NCBI GenBank assembly: GCA_006226495.1
Contig: SBGU01000029.1
Location: 121,229 to 185,228 of the forward strand
Length of the DNA: 64,000 nt
Direction of reading: 5' to 3'
From: Alphaproteobacteria bacterium
GTDB taxonomy: Bacteria > Pseudomonadota > Alphaproteobacteria > Sphingomonadales > Kordiimonadaceae
The notes beneath the pieces were generated by a model, which ran no database searches, had not been told where the DNA came from, and worked only from the letters and a program-made list of their open reading frames with translations. Shown here piece after piece: positions 54,013 through 62,240 of the stretch. The stretch's first letter is position 1, and the number at the start of each line of letters is the position of its first letter. Both the position numbers and the translations under genes were made by a program.

Positions 54013-54746
54013 CGCCGGCTGACCTTGGGCAGGAACATGTAACCTTCGTTCCTGATGGTACGGATCAGCTCGCCGCCAGCATCCGAATCCAGTTTGCGGC
54101 GCAGCCGGCTGATCTGCACGTCGATCGAGCGGTCGAAGGCGTCACTGTCGCGGCCCCGGGCATATTCCAGCAACTGGTCCCGGCTCAACACCCGCTGCGG
54201 ATGTTCGACAAGCGCCCGCAACAGCGAAAATTCTCCGTCCGACAGATTGACCACAACGCCTTGCGGGTCCTTCAGTTCACGCCGGCTGAGATGCAGTTGC
54301 CAGCCCGCGAACAGCGCGAGCGCACTGTCCCGCGTTTGCGGCACCGAAGCGGCATCACCGCGCCGGCGCAAGACGGCACGCACCCGCGCCAGCAATTCCC
54401 GCGGGTTGCAGGGCTTGGCCAGATAGTCGTCGGCACCGATCTCCAGCCCGATGATCCGGTCGGTGTCGTCGCCGATTGCGCTCAGCATGATGATAGGTGG
54501 CGCACCATTGGCCGCAAGGCGGCGGCACAGGCTGAGGCCATCCTCGCCCGGCATCATCACATCCAGGATGATGAGGTCGATGGCTTCTGCCGCCAGGGTC
54601 TCCTCGAGCTGCACACCCGATTCCGCCGTCAGCACGTCAAAACCGTGGCGGCCGAGAAAATCCGCCACCAGATCCCTGATTCCCGGGTCGTCGTCCACAA
54701 CGAGGATGCGGGCACCGATATTCATATCAATAAGGTCGTGTTCCAT
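54009..54746 (-). CDS. OmpR-family response regulator
   Basis: 245 residues from the first Met, or 238 from the eighth residue (54725); neither is clearly favoured. The receiver domain shows VVDDDPGIRDLV, the phospho-acceptor Asp at about 62 in LIILDVMMPGEDG and the Lys in YLAKPCNPRELLARV. The winged helix has LSDGEFSLLRALVEHPQRVL and QISRLRRKLDSDAGG, ending IRTIRNEGYMF. It overlaps the kinase gene by 4 bases. This is a standard EnvZ/OmpR-like pair; targets are unknown. Confidence 0.93.
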   Translation of the reverse strand: MEHDLIDMNIGARILVVDDDPGIRDLVADFLGRHGFDVLTAESGVQLEETLAAEAIDLIILDVMMPGEDGLSLCRRLAANGAPPIIMLSAIGDDTDRIIGLEIGADDYLAKPCNPRELLARVRAVLRRRGDAASVPQTRDSALALFAGWQLHLSRRELKDPQGVVVNLSDGEFSLLRALVEHPQRVLSRDQLLEYARGRDSDAFDRSIDVQISRLRRKLDSDAGGELIRTIRNEGYMFLPKVSRR

Positions 54747-55092
54747 GGCGGCGCATGCTGCGCCCGTTATTTAACCGGCATATCTCAGCACGGTAAATCC
54801 GCTGTAACAATATGAAATATGTCGAAAAATTTCGGCGTGTTTTGCGGCATTTGATGCAGTTGCTGAAACATTCGTTCCCGCGCCCCACGCACACACCGGG
54901 CACCCATTCCTTCCAACCAATTGATAATACAGGACGAATCCGCGCGGTGTGGCACCTGTGCAACAAGGCCATATTTCTGCCACACCGGCCAAAATGTCGC
55001 AGCCGCCTGCGTCGCCGCAACATTCTGAAATTTCGGGGCAAAAAACAACCGGCAGGGTCTTGCCATCAACCTCGAAAAATCAGGAGTTCGGG
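54747..55092. other. Intergenic region without a supportable gene
   Basis: 346 bases between the divergent response regulator and intradiol dioxygenase genes. Several short open frames exist on both strands but none has a good ribosome-binding site, a recognisable domain or a convincing length. The region is less GC-rich near 54.8 kb, likely holding the two divergent promoters. A small dyad CGAAAAATTTCG (about 54822-54833) is visible but not assignable. Confidence 0.6.
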
Positions 55093-56034
55093 ATGACTGA
55101 AAAACAGACTATCGGGCACCGGCAGGGCCATGACGACGACCATATCGATGGCGGCCTGCTGGTCGACCTGCAGACCATGGCGCCGCGCCTTATGGGGCGC
55201 CGCCAGATCCTCAGCCTGCTGGGCGCGGCGGGCGCCGCGGCCATCATCACCGGCTGTTCAGGCGGCGGCTCGGACACGAGTAGCGACACAAGCACGGATA
55301 CAGGCACGGACACGGGGTCCGACAGCGGCTCCGGCACGGACAGCGGCTCGGGCGACAGCGGTGTCGACAGTTGTGTCGTCGACCCGACCGAAACCAACGG
55401 CCCCTACCCGGCTGACGGCAGCAACAGCGTCAGTGGTTCCACTGTCAACGTGCTGACCCAAAGCGGCGTTGTACGTAGTGACATTCGCTCAAGCTTCGGG
55501 TCCTACAGCGGCACAGCAGACGGTGTGCCTGTCACCCTGAAGATCACCCTTGTGAATGTGAACGACGGCTGCGCGCCCCTTGAAGGCTACGTGATCTATA
55601 TCTGGCACTGCACGGCCGAAGGCGAATATTCGCTCTATTCCACGTCGATCCGGGACACGAACTACCTGCGCGGTGTGCAGGAAGCCGATGAAAATGGCCA
55701 AGTGACCTTCACCACCATTTTTCCCGGCTGTTATTCGGGCCGCTGGCCGCACATCCATTTCGAGGTCTATGCCAGCCTTGACGAGGCCACGCACTATAAC
55801 AACCGCGAACTGGTATCGCAGATGGCCATGCCGTCCGATGTCTGCTCGACCCTTTACAACAATGTCTCGCTCTACAGCGCCAGCGTCAGCAACTTCAACC
55901 GTATCTCGATTTCGTCCGACAATGTGTTCGGCGACAACAGCTCGGCCGAAATCTCGGCCCAGACCCCCACGGTCGACAGCGGCAATTATTCCGATGGCTA
56001 TGTGATGTCGATCGTTGTCGGCCTCGACGCCTGA
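55093..56034 (+). CDS. Exported intradiol ring-cleavage dioxygenase-like lipoprotein
   Basis: 313 residues from the ATG 55093 with CAGGAG upstream. The signal is Tat/lipoprotein-like: GRRQILSLLGAAGAAAIITGC. A Ser/Thr/Asp/Gly-rich linker follows (about 57-93). The catalytic domain has ETNGPYPADGSNS, YIWHCTAEGEYSLYS, NYLRGVQEADENGQVTFTTI and FPGCYSGRWPHIHFEVY. The Tyr and the H-x-H pair correspond to the Fe(III) ligands of protocatechuate/catechol dioxygenases. Exported family members with this linker are common but few have known substrates. It is 27 bases upstream of virB2. Confidence 0.86.
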   Translation: MTEKQTIGHRQGHDDDHIDGGLLVDLQTMAPRLMGRRQILSLLGAAGAAAIITGCSGGGSDTSSDTSTDTGTDTGSDSGSGTDSGSGDSGVDSCVVDPTETNGPYPADGSNSVSGSTVNVLTQSGVVRSDIRSSFGSYSGTADGVPVTLKITLVNVNDGCAPLEGYVIYIWHCTAEGEYSLYSTSIRDTNYLRGVQEADENGQVTFTTIFPGCYSGRWPHIHFEVYASLDEATHYNNRELVSQMAMPSDVCSTLYNNVSLYSASVSNFNRISISSDNVFGDNSSAEISAQTPTVDSGNYSDGYVMSIVVGLDA

Positions 56035-56061
56035 CAAACGAACGGCTGAAGGAGAAAAGCC

Positions 56062-56394
56062 ATGATCAACCATTTTGCCCACAAAGCCATGAGCGGCCTT
56101 GGTGCCGCCATCAGCAAACCGGCCTTCTCGGCCATGGCCCCGGTCATGGCTGCCGGCGCCGACCCTGCGGGGTCGGGCCCGATCCTGGCCGCACTGAACT
56201 GGCTGCAGGGAACACTCCTGGGCAATGCCGCCACGGCTGTCGCCGTGATCGCAATTGCCATGGTCGGCTTCATGATGCTGACCGGGCGCATGAACTGGCG
56301 TTTTGGTGCCACGGTCATCCTGGGCTGTTTCATCCTGTTCGGGTCGGCCGCCATCGTGTCGGGCATCCGCTCGGCCGCGATGATCGCGCAATAG
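56062..56394 (+). CDS. virB2: VirB2/TrbC family pilin-like protein
   Basis: 110 residues. An N-terminal signal-like stretch is followed by a two-helix membrane hairpin typical of TrbC/VirB2: VAVIAIAMVGFMMLTGRMNW and the following ATVILGCFILFGSAAIVSGI. Those proteins form the extracellular pilus of type IV secretion systems. The context, directly before virB3 and virB4, confirms it. It begins after a Shine-Dalgarno (AAGGAGAAA) and is the first gene of the vir cluster. Confidence 0.9.
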   Translation: MINHFAHKAMSGLGAAISKPAFSAMAPVMAAGADPAGSGPILAALNWLQGTLLGNAATAVAVIAIAMVGFMMLTGRMNWRFGATVILGCFILFGSAAIVSGIRSAAMIAQ

Positions 56395-56403
56395 GCCAGG
56401 GGC

Positions 56404-56688
56404 ATGGCCGGCCTCGTCCGCATACCGGTGTTCAGGGCGCTCACGGCACCGCAGATGTTCGCGGGCGTGACCTACAGCTTCTTCGTGCTGAACGCCGTGG
56501 TGACCATGGAGATTTTCCTCCTGACCCGATCCTTCTGGGCCCTTGCGGTCGCTGCGGTGCTGCATCTGATTGGCTATGCCGTGTGCCTCAGGGAACCGCG
56601 GGCCTTCGATATCTGGATCACGAAGGTCAGCCGCTGCCCGCGGGTCAGGAACTGGAAACGCTGGGGCTGCAACAGCTACGCGCCCTGA
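56404..56688 (+). CDS. virB3: VirB3 family inner-membrane protein
   Basis: 94 residues. Opening IPVFRALTAPQMFAGVTYSF and two adjacent membrane helices (VVTMEIFLLTRSF and ALAVAAVLHLIGYAVCL) are typical of VirB3, which acts with VirB4 in type IV secretion. It ends in a basic tail RCPRVRNWKRWGCNSY. The gap from virB2 is 9 bases, and its stop is only 30 bases before the chosen virB4 start. Short length is normal. Confidence 0.9.
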   Translation: MAGLVRIPVFRALTAPQMFAGVTYSFFVLNAVVTMEIFLLTRSFWALAVAAVLHLIGYAVCLREPRAFDIWITKVSRCPRVRNWKRWGCNSYAP

Positions 56689-56718
56689 ATGGCAATTGCC
56701 ACAAACAAGGAAACCATC

Positions 56719-59133
56719 ATGCCGGGACTGAAAGGATTTGCCAGATGGGCCGCACGCGAACAGCGTGCCGGCGACCACCTGCCCTATGCCCGACAGGTGG
56801 ACGATCACACGCTCGCCTTGCGGGACGGGTCGCTGATGCAGTGCCTGTATCTGGACGGCTTCGCCTTCGAAACCGCCGACAGTACCGACCTCAATCACCG
56901 GCAGACGGGCCGCGAGGCCGCGTTCCGTGCCATCGCCGACAGCCGGCTTGTGGTCTATCACCATATCGTCCGGCGGCGCGTGTCGGTTGATACCGGCGCG
57001 ACCGGCACCAGCCCGGTCGCCGCCCATATCGCCGCTCGCTGGCAGGACACCCTGGACAGCCGCGACCTTTATGTGAACGACCTTTATGTGACGCTTCTGT
57101 GCCGCCCGGCCGAAGGCAAGGTCGGCATGCTGGACCGCCTGCGCCGCAGGGGTGGCAACGACACCGGCGGGCTTGGCCATGACCGGCGGCTTCTGGAGGG
57201 TGCCATGAAGGCGCTGATGGCCTCGCTTGAGCGCTATGGCGTCCGCCGGCTTGCCATCTATAACAGCAACCATGGCCGATCCAGCGAGATACTCGAATTT
57301 CTGTCGTCGCTTTATAACGGCGACATGCGGCCGGTTGGCCTGCCGGGCACGGACCTTGGCCGCCACATCCCCTACAAACGCCTGAGCATCGGGCTTGATG
57401 CCATCGAGATGCGGGGGGCTTCCAGTGCCGACAGTTGGTTCGCGGGGCTTTTGTCCATGAAGGAATATCCCGCCCACACCATGCCCGGCATGCTGGACCC
57501 ACTGTTGCGGCTTGGCCATGAACTGGTGGTCAGCGAAAGTTTCGCCTTTGTCGACCGGCAGGTAGCGCTTGAACGCATGGCGCTGGCGCTCAGGCGCCTG
57601 AAGGCCACCGACGACGATGGCCACAGCCTCAGGCAAAGCCTGTCGGACGCCAAGGATGCCGCAGCCGCCGGCCAGGCCGGGTTTGGTGAACATCACCTGA
57701 GTGTGCTTGTGAAGGCACCGACCCTTGCGGCCCTCGATACCGCCATGGCCGACACTGCAGCCGCCCTTGCCGACACCGGCGCCATTTCGGTGCGTGAAGA
57801 CGTCGGCCTTGAACCCGCTTTCTGGGGCCAGTTTCCCGGCAATCTCAGTCACGTGTGCCGCCGGGCACTGGTCTCGACCGGCAATTTTGCCGGTCTGGCC
57901 TCGTTCCATGGTTTTCCGATCGGTCGCACGGAAGGCAACCATTGGGGCGAGGCCGTTACCCTTTTCGAAACCTCCGCCGCGACACCTTATTTCTTCAATT
58001 TCCACCAGGGCGACCTTGGGCATTTCACCGTCATCGGACCCTCGGGTGCCGGCAAGACGGTGGTGATGAACTTCCTCGCTGCCCAGGCCCAGAAATTTGC
58101 GCCGCGCACGGTGTTTTTTGACAAGGACCGCGGCGCCGAGATTTTCCTGCGCGCCCTTGGTGGGCAGTATGCAAACCTGCGTGTGGGGCGGCCCACCGGG
58201 TTCAACCCGCTGTCACTGGATGATACGCCCGCCAATCGTGCTTTCCTTCGCAGCCTGATCGCCACGCTTGCAGCCCCCGCACATGGCCGGCTGGACGCGG
58301 AGGAGGAGGCGGTGATCGCCACCGCGGTCGATGCCAGTTTCGAACAGGCCCCGGCCCATCGCCGCCTCCGCTATTTCCAGGAACTGCTGGCCGGCAGCCG
58401 CCGCCCGGAAGCCGACGACCTGGCGGCCCGCCTCGCGCCCTGGCATTCGGCTGGCGAACATGCCTGGGTGTTCGACAATGCGGCGGATGGCCTCGATATG
58501 GCGCACCCGACCCTCGGTTTCGACATGACCGAACTGCTGGACAACCAGGCTTTGCGCACGCCGGTGATGATGTATCTGTTCCACCGCATCGAAAGCCGGC
58601 TCGACGGCACCCCGACCCTGATCCTGATCGACGAGGGCTGGAAAGTGCTGGACGACCCGGTGTTCGCGGCCCGCCTGCGCGACTGGATGAAGACACTCAG
58701 GAAACGCAACGCCATTGTTGGCTTCGGCACCCAAAGTGCGCGTGATGCGCTCGACAGCCGCCTGAGCCGCACCATCACCGAACAGGCCGCGACCCAGATT
58801 TTCATGCCCAATGCCCGCGCGACCGAGGATGATTATTGCCATGGTTTTGGCCTTTCGGCGCACGAACTGGACCTGGTCCGGGCGCTGCCGGCCGAAGCCC
58901 GCTGTTTCCTTGTCAAACATGGCAACCACAGCGTGGTGGTCCGGCTCGATCTTGGTGGCATGCCCGACATGCTGACCCTCCTGTCGGGGCGCGAGGCAAG
59001 CCTGCGCCGGCTGGATGCCCTGCGCGCCCGCTATGGTGACGAGCCGGCCCGCTGGTGGCCCGACTTGATCGACACACCCTGGCCCGGCCCGGCGCCAGAA
59101 CAGGATGGCTGGATGCTGGAGGCAGCGGAATGA
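56719..59133 (+). CDS. virB4: VirB4 type IV secretion ATPase
   Basis: 804 residues from the ATG 56719, with AAGGAAACC at 10 bases upstream; an ATG 30 bases earlier overlaps the virB3 stop and lacks a Shine-Dalgarno. Walker A is IGPSGAGKTVVMNFL (about residue 447 onward). Walker B is TLILIDEGWKVL. The C-terminal CagE/TrbE/VirB family sequence is typical, with FGTQSARDAL and TQIFMPNARATEDDY. Energises secretion at the inner membrane. Overlaps virB6 by 4 bases. Full-length with no interruption. Confidence 0.94.
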   Translation: MPGLKGFARWAAREQRAGDHLPYARQVDDHTLALRDGSLMQCLYLDGFAFETADSTDLNHRQTGREAAFRAIADSRLVVYHHIVRRRVSVDTGATGTSPVAAHIAARWQDTLDSRDLYVNDLYVTLLCRPAEGKVGMLDRLRRRGGNDTGGLGHDRRLLEGAMKALMASLERYGVRRLAIYNSNHGRSSEILEFLSSLYNGDMRPVGLPGTDLGRHIPYKRLSIGLDAIEMRGASSADSWFAGLLSMKEYPAHTMPGMLDPLLRLGHELVVSESFAFVDRQVALERMALALRRLKATDDDGHSLRQSLSDAKDAAAAGQAGFGEHHLSVLVKAPTLAALDTAMADTAAALADTGAISVREDVGLEPAFWGQFPGNLSHVCRRALVSTGNFAGLASFHGFPIGRTEGNHWGEAVTLFETSAATPYFFNFHQGDLGHFTVIGPSGAGKTVVMNFLAAQAQKFAPRTVFFDKDRGAEIFLRALGGQYANLRVGRPTGFNPLSLDDTPANRAFLRSLIATLAAPAHGRLDAEEEAVIATAVDASFEQAPAHRRLRYFQELLAGSRRPEADDLAARLAPWHSAGEHAWVFDNAADGLDMAHPTLGFDMTELLDNQALRTPVMMYLFHRIESRLDGTPTLILIDEGWKVLDDPVFAARLRDWMKTLRKRNAIVGFGTQSARDALDSRLSRTITEQAATQIFMPNARATEDDYCHGFGLSAHELDLVRALPAEARCFLVKHGNHSVVVRLDLGGMPDMLTLLSGREASLRRLDALRARYGDEPARWWPDLIDTPWPGPAPEQDGWMLEAAE

Positions 59134-60320
59134 GCGCGACCTGCCCCGCCTTCATGACCGGTTCCGGCCTTCAGGTCGACCGCCTTCTGGCCAGTGTCGA
59201 CTGTTACACGCAGGCCGGCGTGACCACGGCCTACAGCCGCCTGTTTGGCGCACACGGCGGCTTCACCACAGTGCTGACCGCCGCCATGACCCTTTATCTG
59301 GCCTTCTATGCCTGGCAGCTCCTGACCGGGCGCGCCGGCATTGGCCTGTCGGCCCTGATGCCGCGCATGCTGCTTTTGGGGGCTGTGCTGACCCTCACCA
59401 CCTCCTGGCCCGCCTACCAGACCCTGGTTTACGGCTTGCTGACCGACGGGCCGGACGAAATCGCCACCCGGCTCCTGGGCGGCTCGCAGGCCAGCCTGGG
59501 TTTTGCCCACCAGCTACAAAGCGTGTTCGACCGCATCATCGACGCGGCCACCACGCTTGCCAAGGCGAAGGCCGAGGGCCTGCCCGCGATGATGACCGCC
59601 GGTGACCTTCTGTGGGCCAGCGGCATCATGCTGTTGATGGGCACGCTGGGTGTGCTGGTGGTGGCCAAACTGATGCTGGCGCTGTTGCTGGCGCTTGGCC
59701 CGCTGTTCCTCTTGTGCACGGCATTCGCCGGCACCCGCGGCCTTGCGGAAGGCTGGCTGCGCACGGCGGTTTTGTTCGCGCTGGTTCCCTTGCTTGTCAC
59801 CCTGATGGGCCGGATCGCGCTGGCGGCGTTTGCGCCGATTGTCGCCAGCCTGGCCATGGGCGGCATGGCCGGTGAAGCCGGCGCCTCGTCGGTGATGCTG
59901 CTGTTCGCGGGCATGCTGGTCTATCTGTGCCTGCTGCTGGTTGCCCTGCGTACTGCATACTGCCTGACCGCCGGCTGGCGGCTGCCTTTCGGGGCGGATT
60001 CAAACGCTGCGGCGGCAGCAAACAACACAGCTCAACCGGCACAAACGACCAGCCCGAAGGCTGCGGCCACAGTGCCCCAAACTGTTGCATCTGCAACACC
60101 TGGCATCGGCCAACTGGTGGCCACCATCATGCGCACAAGCGACCGTTCTGTTGCATCTGCAACACCTGACCGGACCACGCCAAGCGCACGCATACAGGCT
60201 GTCGCCGTCCCTGCCGCAGGCAGCCGGACCCAACCGCGTGGCCAGCGCCGCACCGGCATCGGCCCGCGATCCGGCAAGGCCCGGATGTCCCGACCCCTTC
60301 ATGGAGTACTCGGCAAATGA
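59130..60320 (+). CDS. virB6: VirB6-like polytopic membrane protein
   Basis: 396 residues from the ATG 59130 (ATGA overlap with virB4). About six hydrophobic helices can be followed, including TTVLTAAMTLYLAFYAWQLL and GTLGVLVVAKLMLALLLALG, as in VirB6/TrbL. The C-terminal 100 residues are low-complexity Ala/Thr/Pro-rich and include two nearly identical VASATP segments encoded by a 21-bp repeat. VirB6 forms part of the inner-membrane channel. It is followed directly by virB9 (4-base overlap), where virB8 would usually be found. Confidence 0.85.
   Translation: MSATCPAFMTGSGLQVDRLLASVDCYTQAGVTTAYSRLFGAHGGFTTVLTAAMTLYLAFYAWQLLTGRAGIGLSALMPRMLLLGAVLTLTTSWPAYQTLVYGLLTDGPDEIATRLLGGSQASLGFAHQLQSVFDRIIDAATTLAKAKAEGLPAMMTAGDLLWASGIMLLMGTLGVLVVAKLMLALLLALGPLFLLCTAFAGTRGLAEGWLRTAVLFALVPLLVTLMGRIALAAFAPIVASLAMGGMAGEAGASSVMLLFAGMLVYLCLLLVALRTAYCLTAGWRLPFGADSNAAAAANNTAQPAQTTSPKAAATVPQTVASATPGIGQLVATIMRTSDRSVASATPDRTTPSARIQAVAVPAAGSRTQPRGQRRTGIGPRSGKARMSRPLHGVLGK
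60082..60168 (+). repeat. 21-bp direct repeat inside virB6
   Basis: CTGTTGCATCTGCAACACCTG occurs at 60082-60102 and again at 60148-60168, 66 bases apart and in frame. Each copy contains the small dyad GTTGC-ATCT-GCAAC. It encodes the repeated Val-Ala-Ser-Ala-Thr-Pro segment in the C-terminal tail of VirB6. Confidence 0.9.
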
Positions 60321-61135
60321 GCCCGCAAATTTTATGTGCCGCGGCGCTGGTGCTGGCAGGCCTTGTGGGCACGCCGGTGGTCGCCACCGAAATCCCGGCG
60401 GCGGGCCAGTATGACGCCCGGCTGCGCACCCTTGACTATAACCCCCTGGATGTGGTGCGGGTCGAGGCCTGGTTCGGGTACCAGATCATGTTCGAATTTG
60501 CCGAAGACGAGCATATCGAGAATGTCGCGCTGGGCGACAGCATGAGCTGGCAGGTGACCCCCAACAAGGCCGGCAACCTGATGTTCATCAAACCCGTCAC
60601 CGTGCCCGCGGTTACCAACATGACCGTGGTCACCGACCGGCGCCGCTATCATTTCGAGATGGTCGGCATGTCGGGCGAACCCACGGCACCAGAGGACCTG
60701 ACTTTCAATATCCGCTTCCATTATCCAGCCGACGAAGCCGCAAAAGCTGCGGTCGAGGCCGAACGCAAGGCAGCAGAAGCGGACAGCAAGGCAGAAACCG
60801 GAACCAGCGAGCCGCTGGACACCGCCACCCTGAATTTCGATTTCCGCTTCAAAGGTGACAAGTCGAACCTGCCGGACCGGCTGTTTGACGACGGCAAGGC
60901 CACCTATCTTTACTGGGCGAAAAACCGGGCGATGCCGGCCCTGTTCACGGTCGGTGACGACGGCAAGGAAACGGTGATCAATTTCACCGTGCGCGGCGAC
61001 TATATGGTGCTGGACCAGTGCGTGCCGGAACTGTTGCTCAGGAACGGCCGCCAGGAAACCCGCCTGTTCAACATGCGCCTTTACGACCGCAAGCGCGGCA
61101 AACCGGTGCCACAGTCCGGCGCCATGGGCCGCTGA
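60317..61135 (+). CDS. virB9: VirB9/TrbG-family outer-membrane-complex protein
   Basis: 272 residues with a signal peptide ending VVATEIP. The N-terminal domain has VRVEAWFGYQIMFEFAEDEH and ENVALGDSMSWQVTPNKAG, then VVTDRRRYHFEM, all VirB9 signatures. A charged Ala/Glu-rich linker (AAKAAVEAERKAAEADSKA) leads to a C-terminal domain with ATYLYWAKNRAMPALFTVGD and GDYMVLDQ. It forms the outer-membrane core with VirB10 and VirB7. No virB7-like lipoprotein gene is seen nearby. Confidence 0.92.
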   Translation: MSPQILCAAALVLAGLVGTPVVATEIPAAGQYDARLRTLDYNPLDVVRVEAWFGYQIMFEFAEDEHIENVALGDSMSWQVTPNKAGNLMFIKPVTVPAVTNMTVVTDRRRYHFEMVGMSGEPTAPEDLTFNIRFHYPADEAAKAAVEAERKAAEADSKAETGTSEPLDTATLNFDFRFKGDKSNLPDRLFDDGKATYLYWAKNRAMPALFTVGDDGKETVINFTVRGDYMVLDQCVPELLLRNGRQETRLFNMRLYDRKRGKPVPQSGAMGR

Positions 61136-61148
61136 GGAGGAGGCGATC

Positions 61149-62240
61149 ATGAAATTCCGATCCAGACACGACGATCCGCGCCAGGAGGGGCCCGCAGACG
61201 CCCTGCAGGCCGCTACCGACCGGGCCATGCCCTCCGTCGCGCGCGGGCGCAGCACAGGCGACCGGCTGGTCACCCTTCTGGGTGCCGGCATGGCGCTGAT
61301 GCTGGGCGTCCATACTTTCAATATGCTTTCCGAGAGCCGTCAGCCGGCGTCACCACCCGCCCTTGCCATCGCCCCGGCACATGCGGATGACGACACCGGC
61401 CTGCCGGAAGCGCCTGAACCCAACCCTGTCGTGCAACCCGCCCCCGTGCCTGCCACGCCCAAACCTGTCGAGACCGTCGCCCGCACGCGCGATCCCGACC
61501 GGGCGCGTGCACCGGTCCTGGTGGTGGATCTGGGTTCAGGCGCGCCGGCGGCCACCGCCACACAGACGGTGGCAGAAACCAAACCCGCCGGCACAGCCGC
61601 AAGCGGCAAGATGACCGACGAGGAACAGTTCGCCCTGCGCCTTGGCGGCCAGAGCTATGACACGGCAACCGCCCACCATGTCGGCGCGCTGGATACGCTG
61701 GTCGTGCAGGGCACCGTGATCCCCGCCGTGCTGGAAACCGGCATCAACACCGACCTGCCCGGTTATGTGCGCGCGCTGGTGAACCAGGATGTGACCAGTT
61801 TCGATGGCAGCCGGGTGCTGATCCCGCGTGGTGCGCGACTGGTCGGCCAATACCGGAGCGGCCTGTCTGTAGGCCAGACCCGCGCCTATGTGTTGTGGAC
61901 CCGGCTGTTGCGGCCCGACGGCGTGTCGGTCGATATCGCATCCCCCGGCGTGGACGGCAACGGCCAGACCGGCCTTGCGGGTGACGTGAACAGCCATTTT
62001 TTCAAACGTTTCGGCTCGGCCATCCTGATGACGGTGGTTGGCGGCGCCAGCGCCGCACTGGGTGACAGTGCCGATGTGGTGATCGGTGCAAGCCAGGGCG
62101 CCGAAAGTGCCGCCGGCATCGCGCTGCAGCAGAATGCCGGCATCCCGCCCACCATCACGGTGCCCGCCGGCACCCCGGTGCGGGTGATCACCGCCCGCGA
62201 CCTGGATTTTTCCGCCGTTGACGGCACGGGGGCAAAATGA
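61149..62240 (+). CDS. virB10: VirB10/TrbI-family protein
   Basis: 363 residues. One membrane helix (about 39-58, VTLLGAGMALMLGVHTFNML), a proline-rich periplasmic linker (about 75-115), and the conserved C-terminal domain with VVQGTVIPAVLETGINTDLP, GYVRALVNQDVTSFDGSRVL, GARLVGQYRSGLSVGQTRAY and the end DVNSHFFKRFGSAIL. VirB10 spans both membranes and transmits energy to the outer-membrane pore. It has a GAGGAGG Shine-Dalgarno, 13 bases after virB9, and overlaps virB11 by 4 bases. Confidence 0.94.
   Translation: MKFRSRHDDPRQEGPADALQAATDRAMPSVARGRSTGDRLVTLLGAGMALMLGVHTFNMLSESRQPASPPALAIAPAHADDDTGLPEAPEPNPVVQPAPVPATPKPVETVARTRDPDRARAPVLVVDLGSGAPAATATQTVAETKPAGTAASGKMTDEEQFALRLGGQSYDTATAHHVGALDTLVVQGTVIPAVLETGINTDLPGYVRALVNQDVTSFDGSRVLIPRGARLVGQYRSGLSVGQTRAYVLWTRLLRPDGVSVDIASPGVDGNGQTGLAGDVNSHFFKRFGSAILMTVVGGASAALGDSADVVIGASQGAESAAGIALQQNAGIPPTITVPAGTPVRVITARDLDFSAVDGTGAK

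Noticed and set aside
54747..55092. Several short open frames (60-100 codons) in the intergenic region
   Set aside because: No ribosome-binding sites, no recognisable domains and mutually overlapping; probably non-coding promoter DNA.
55489..58023. 844-codon minus-strand frame opposite the dioxygenase, virB2-3 and virB4
   Set aside because: Very long but it runs across four recognisable plus-strand genes. Composition is His/Gly/Arg-rich, typical of antisense frames in GC-rich DNA.
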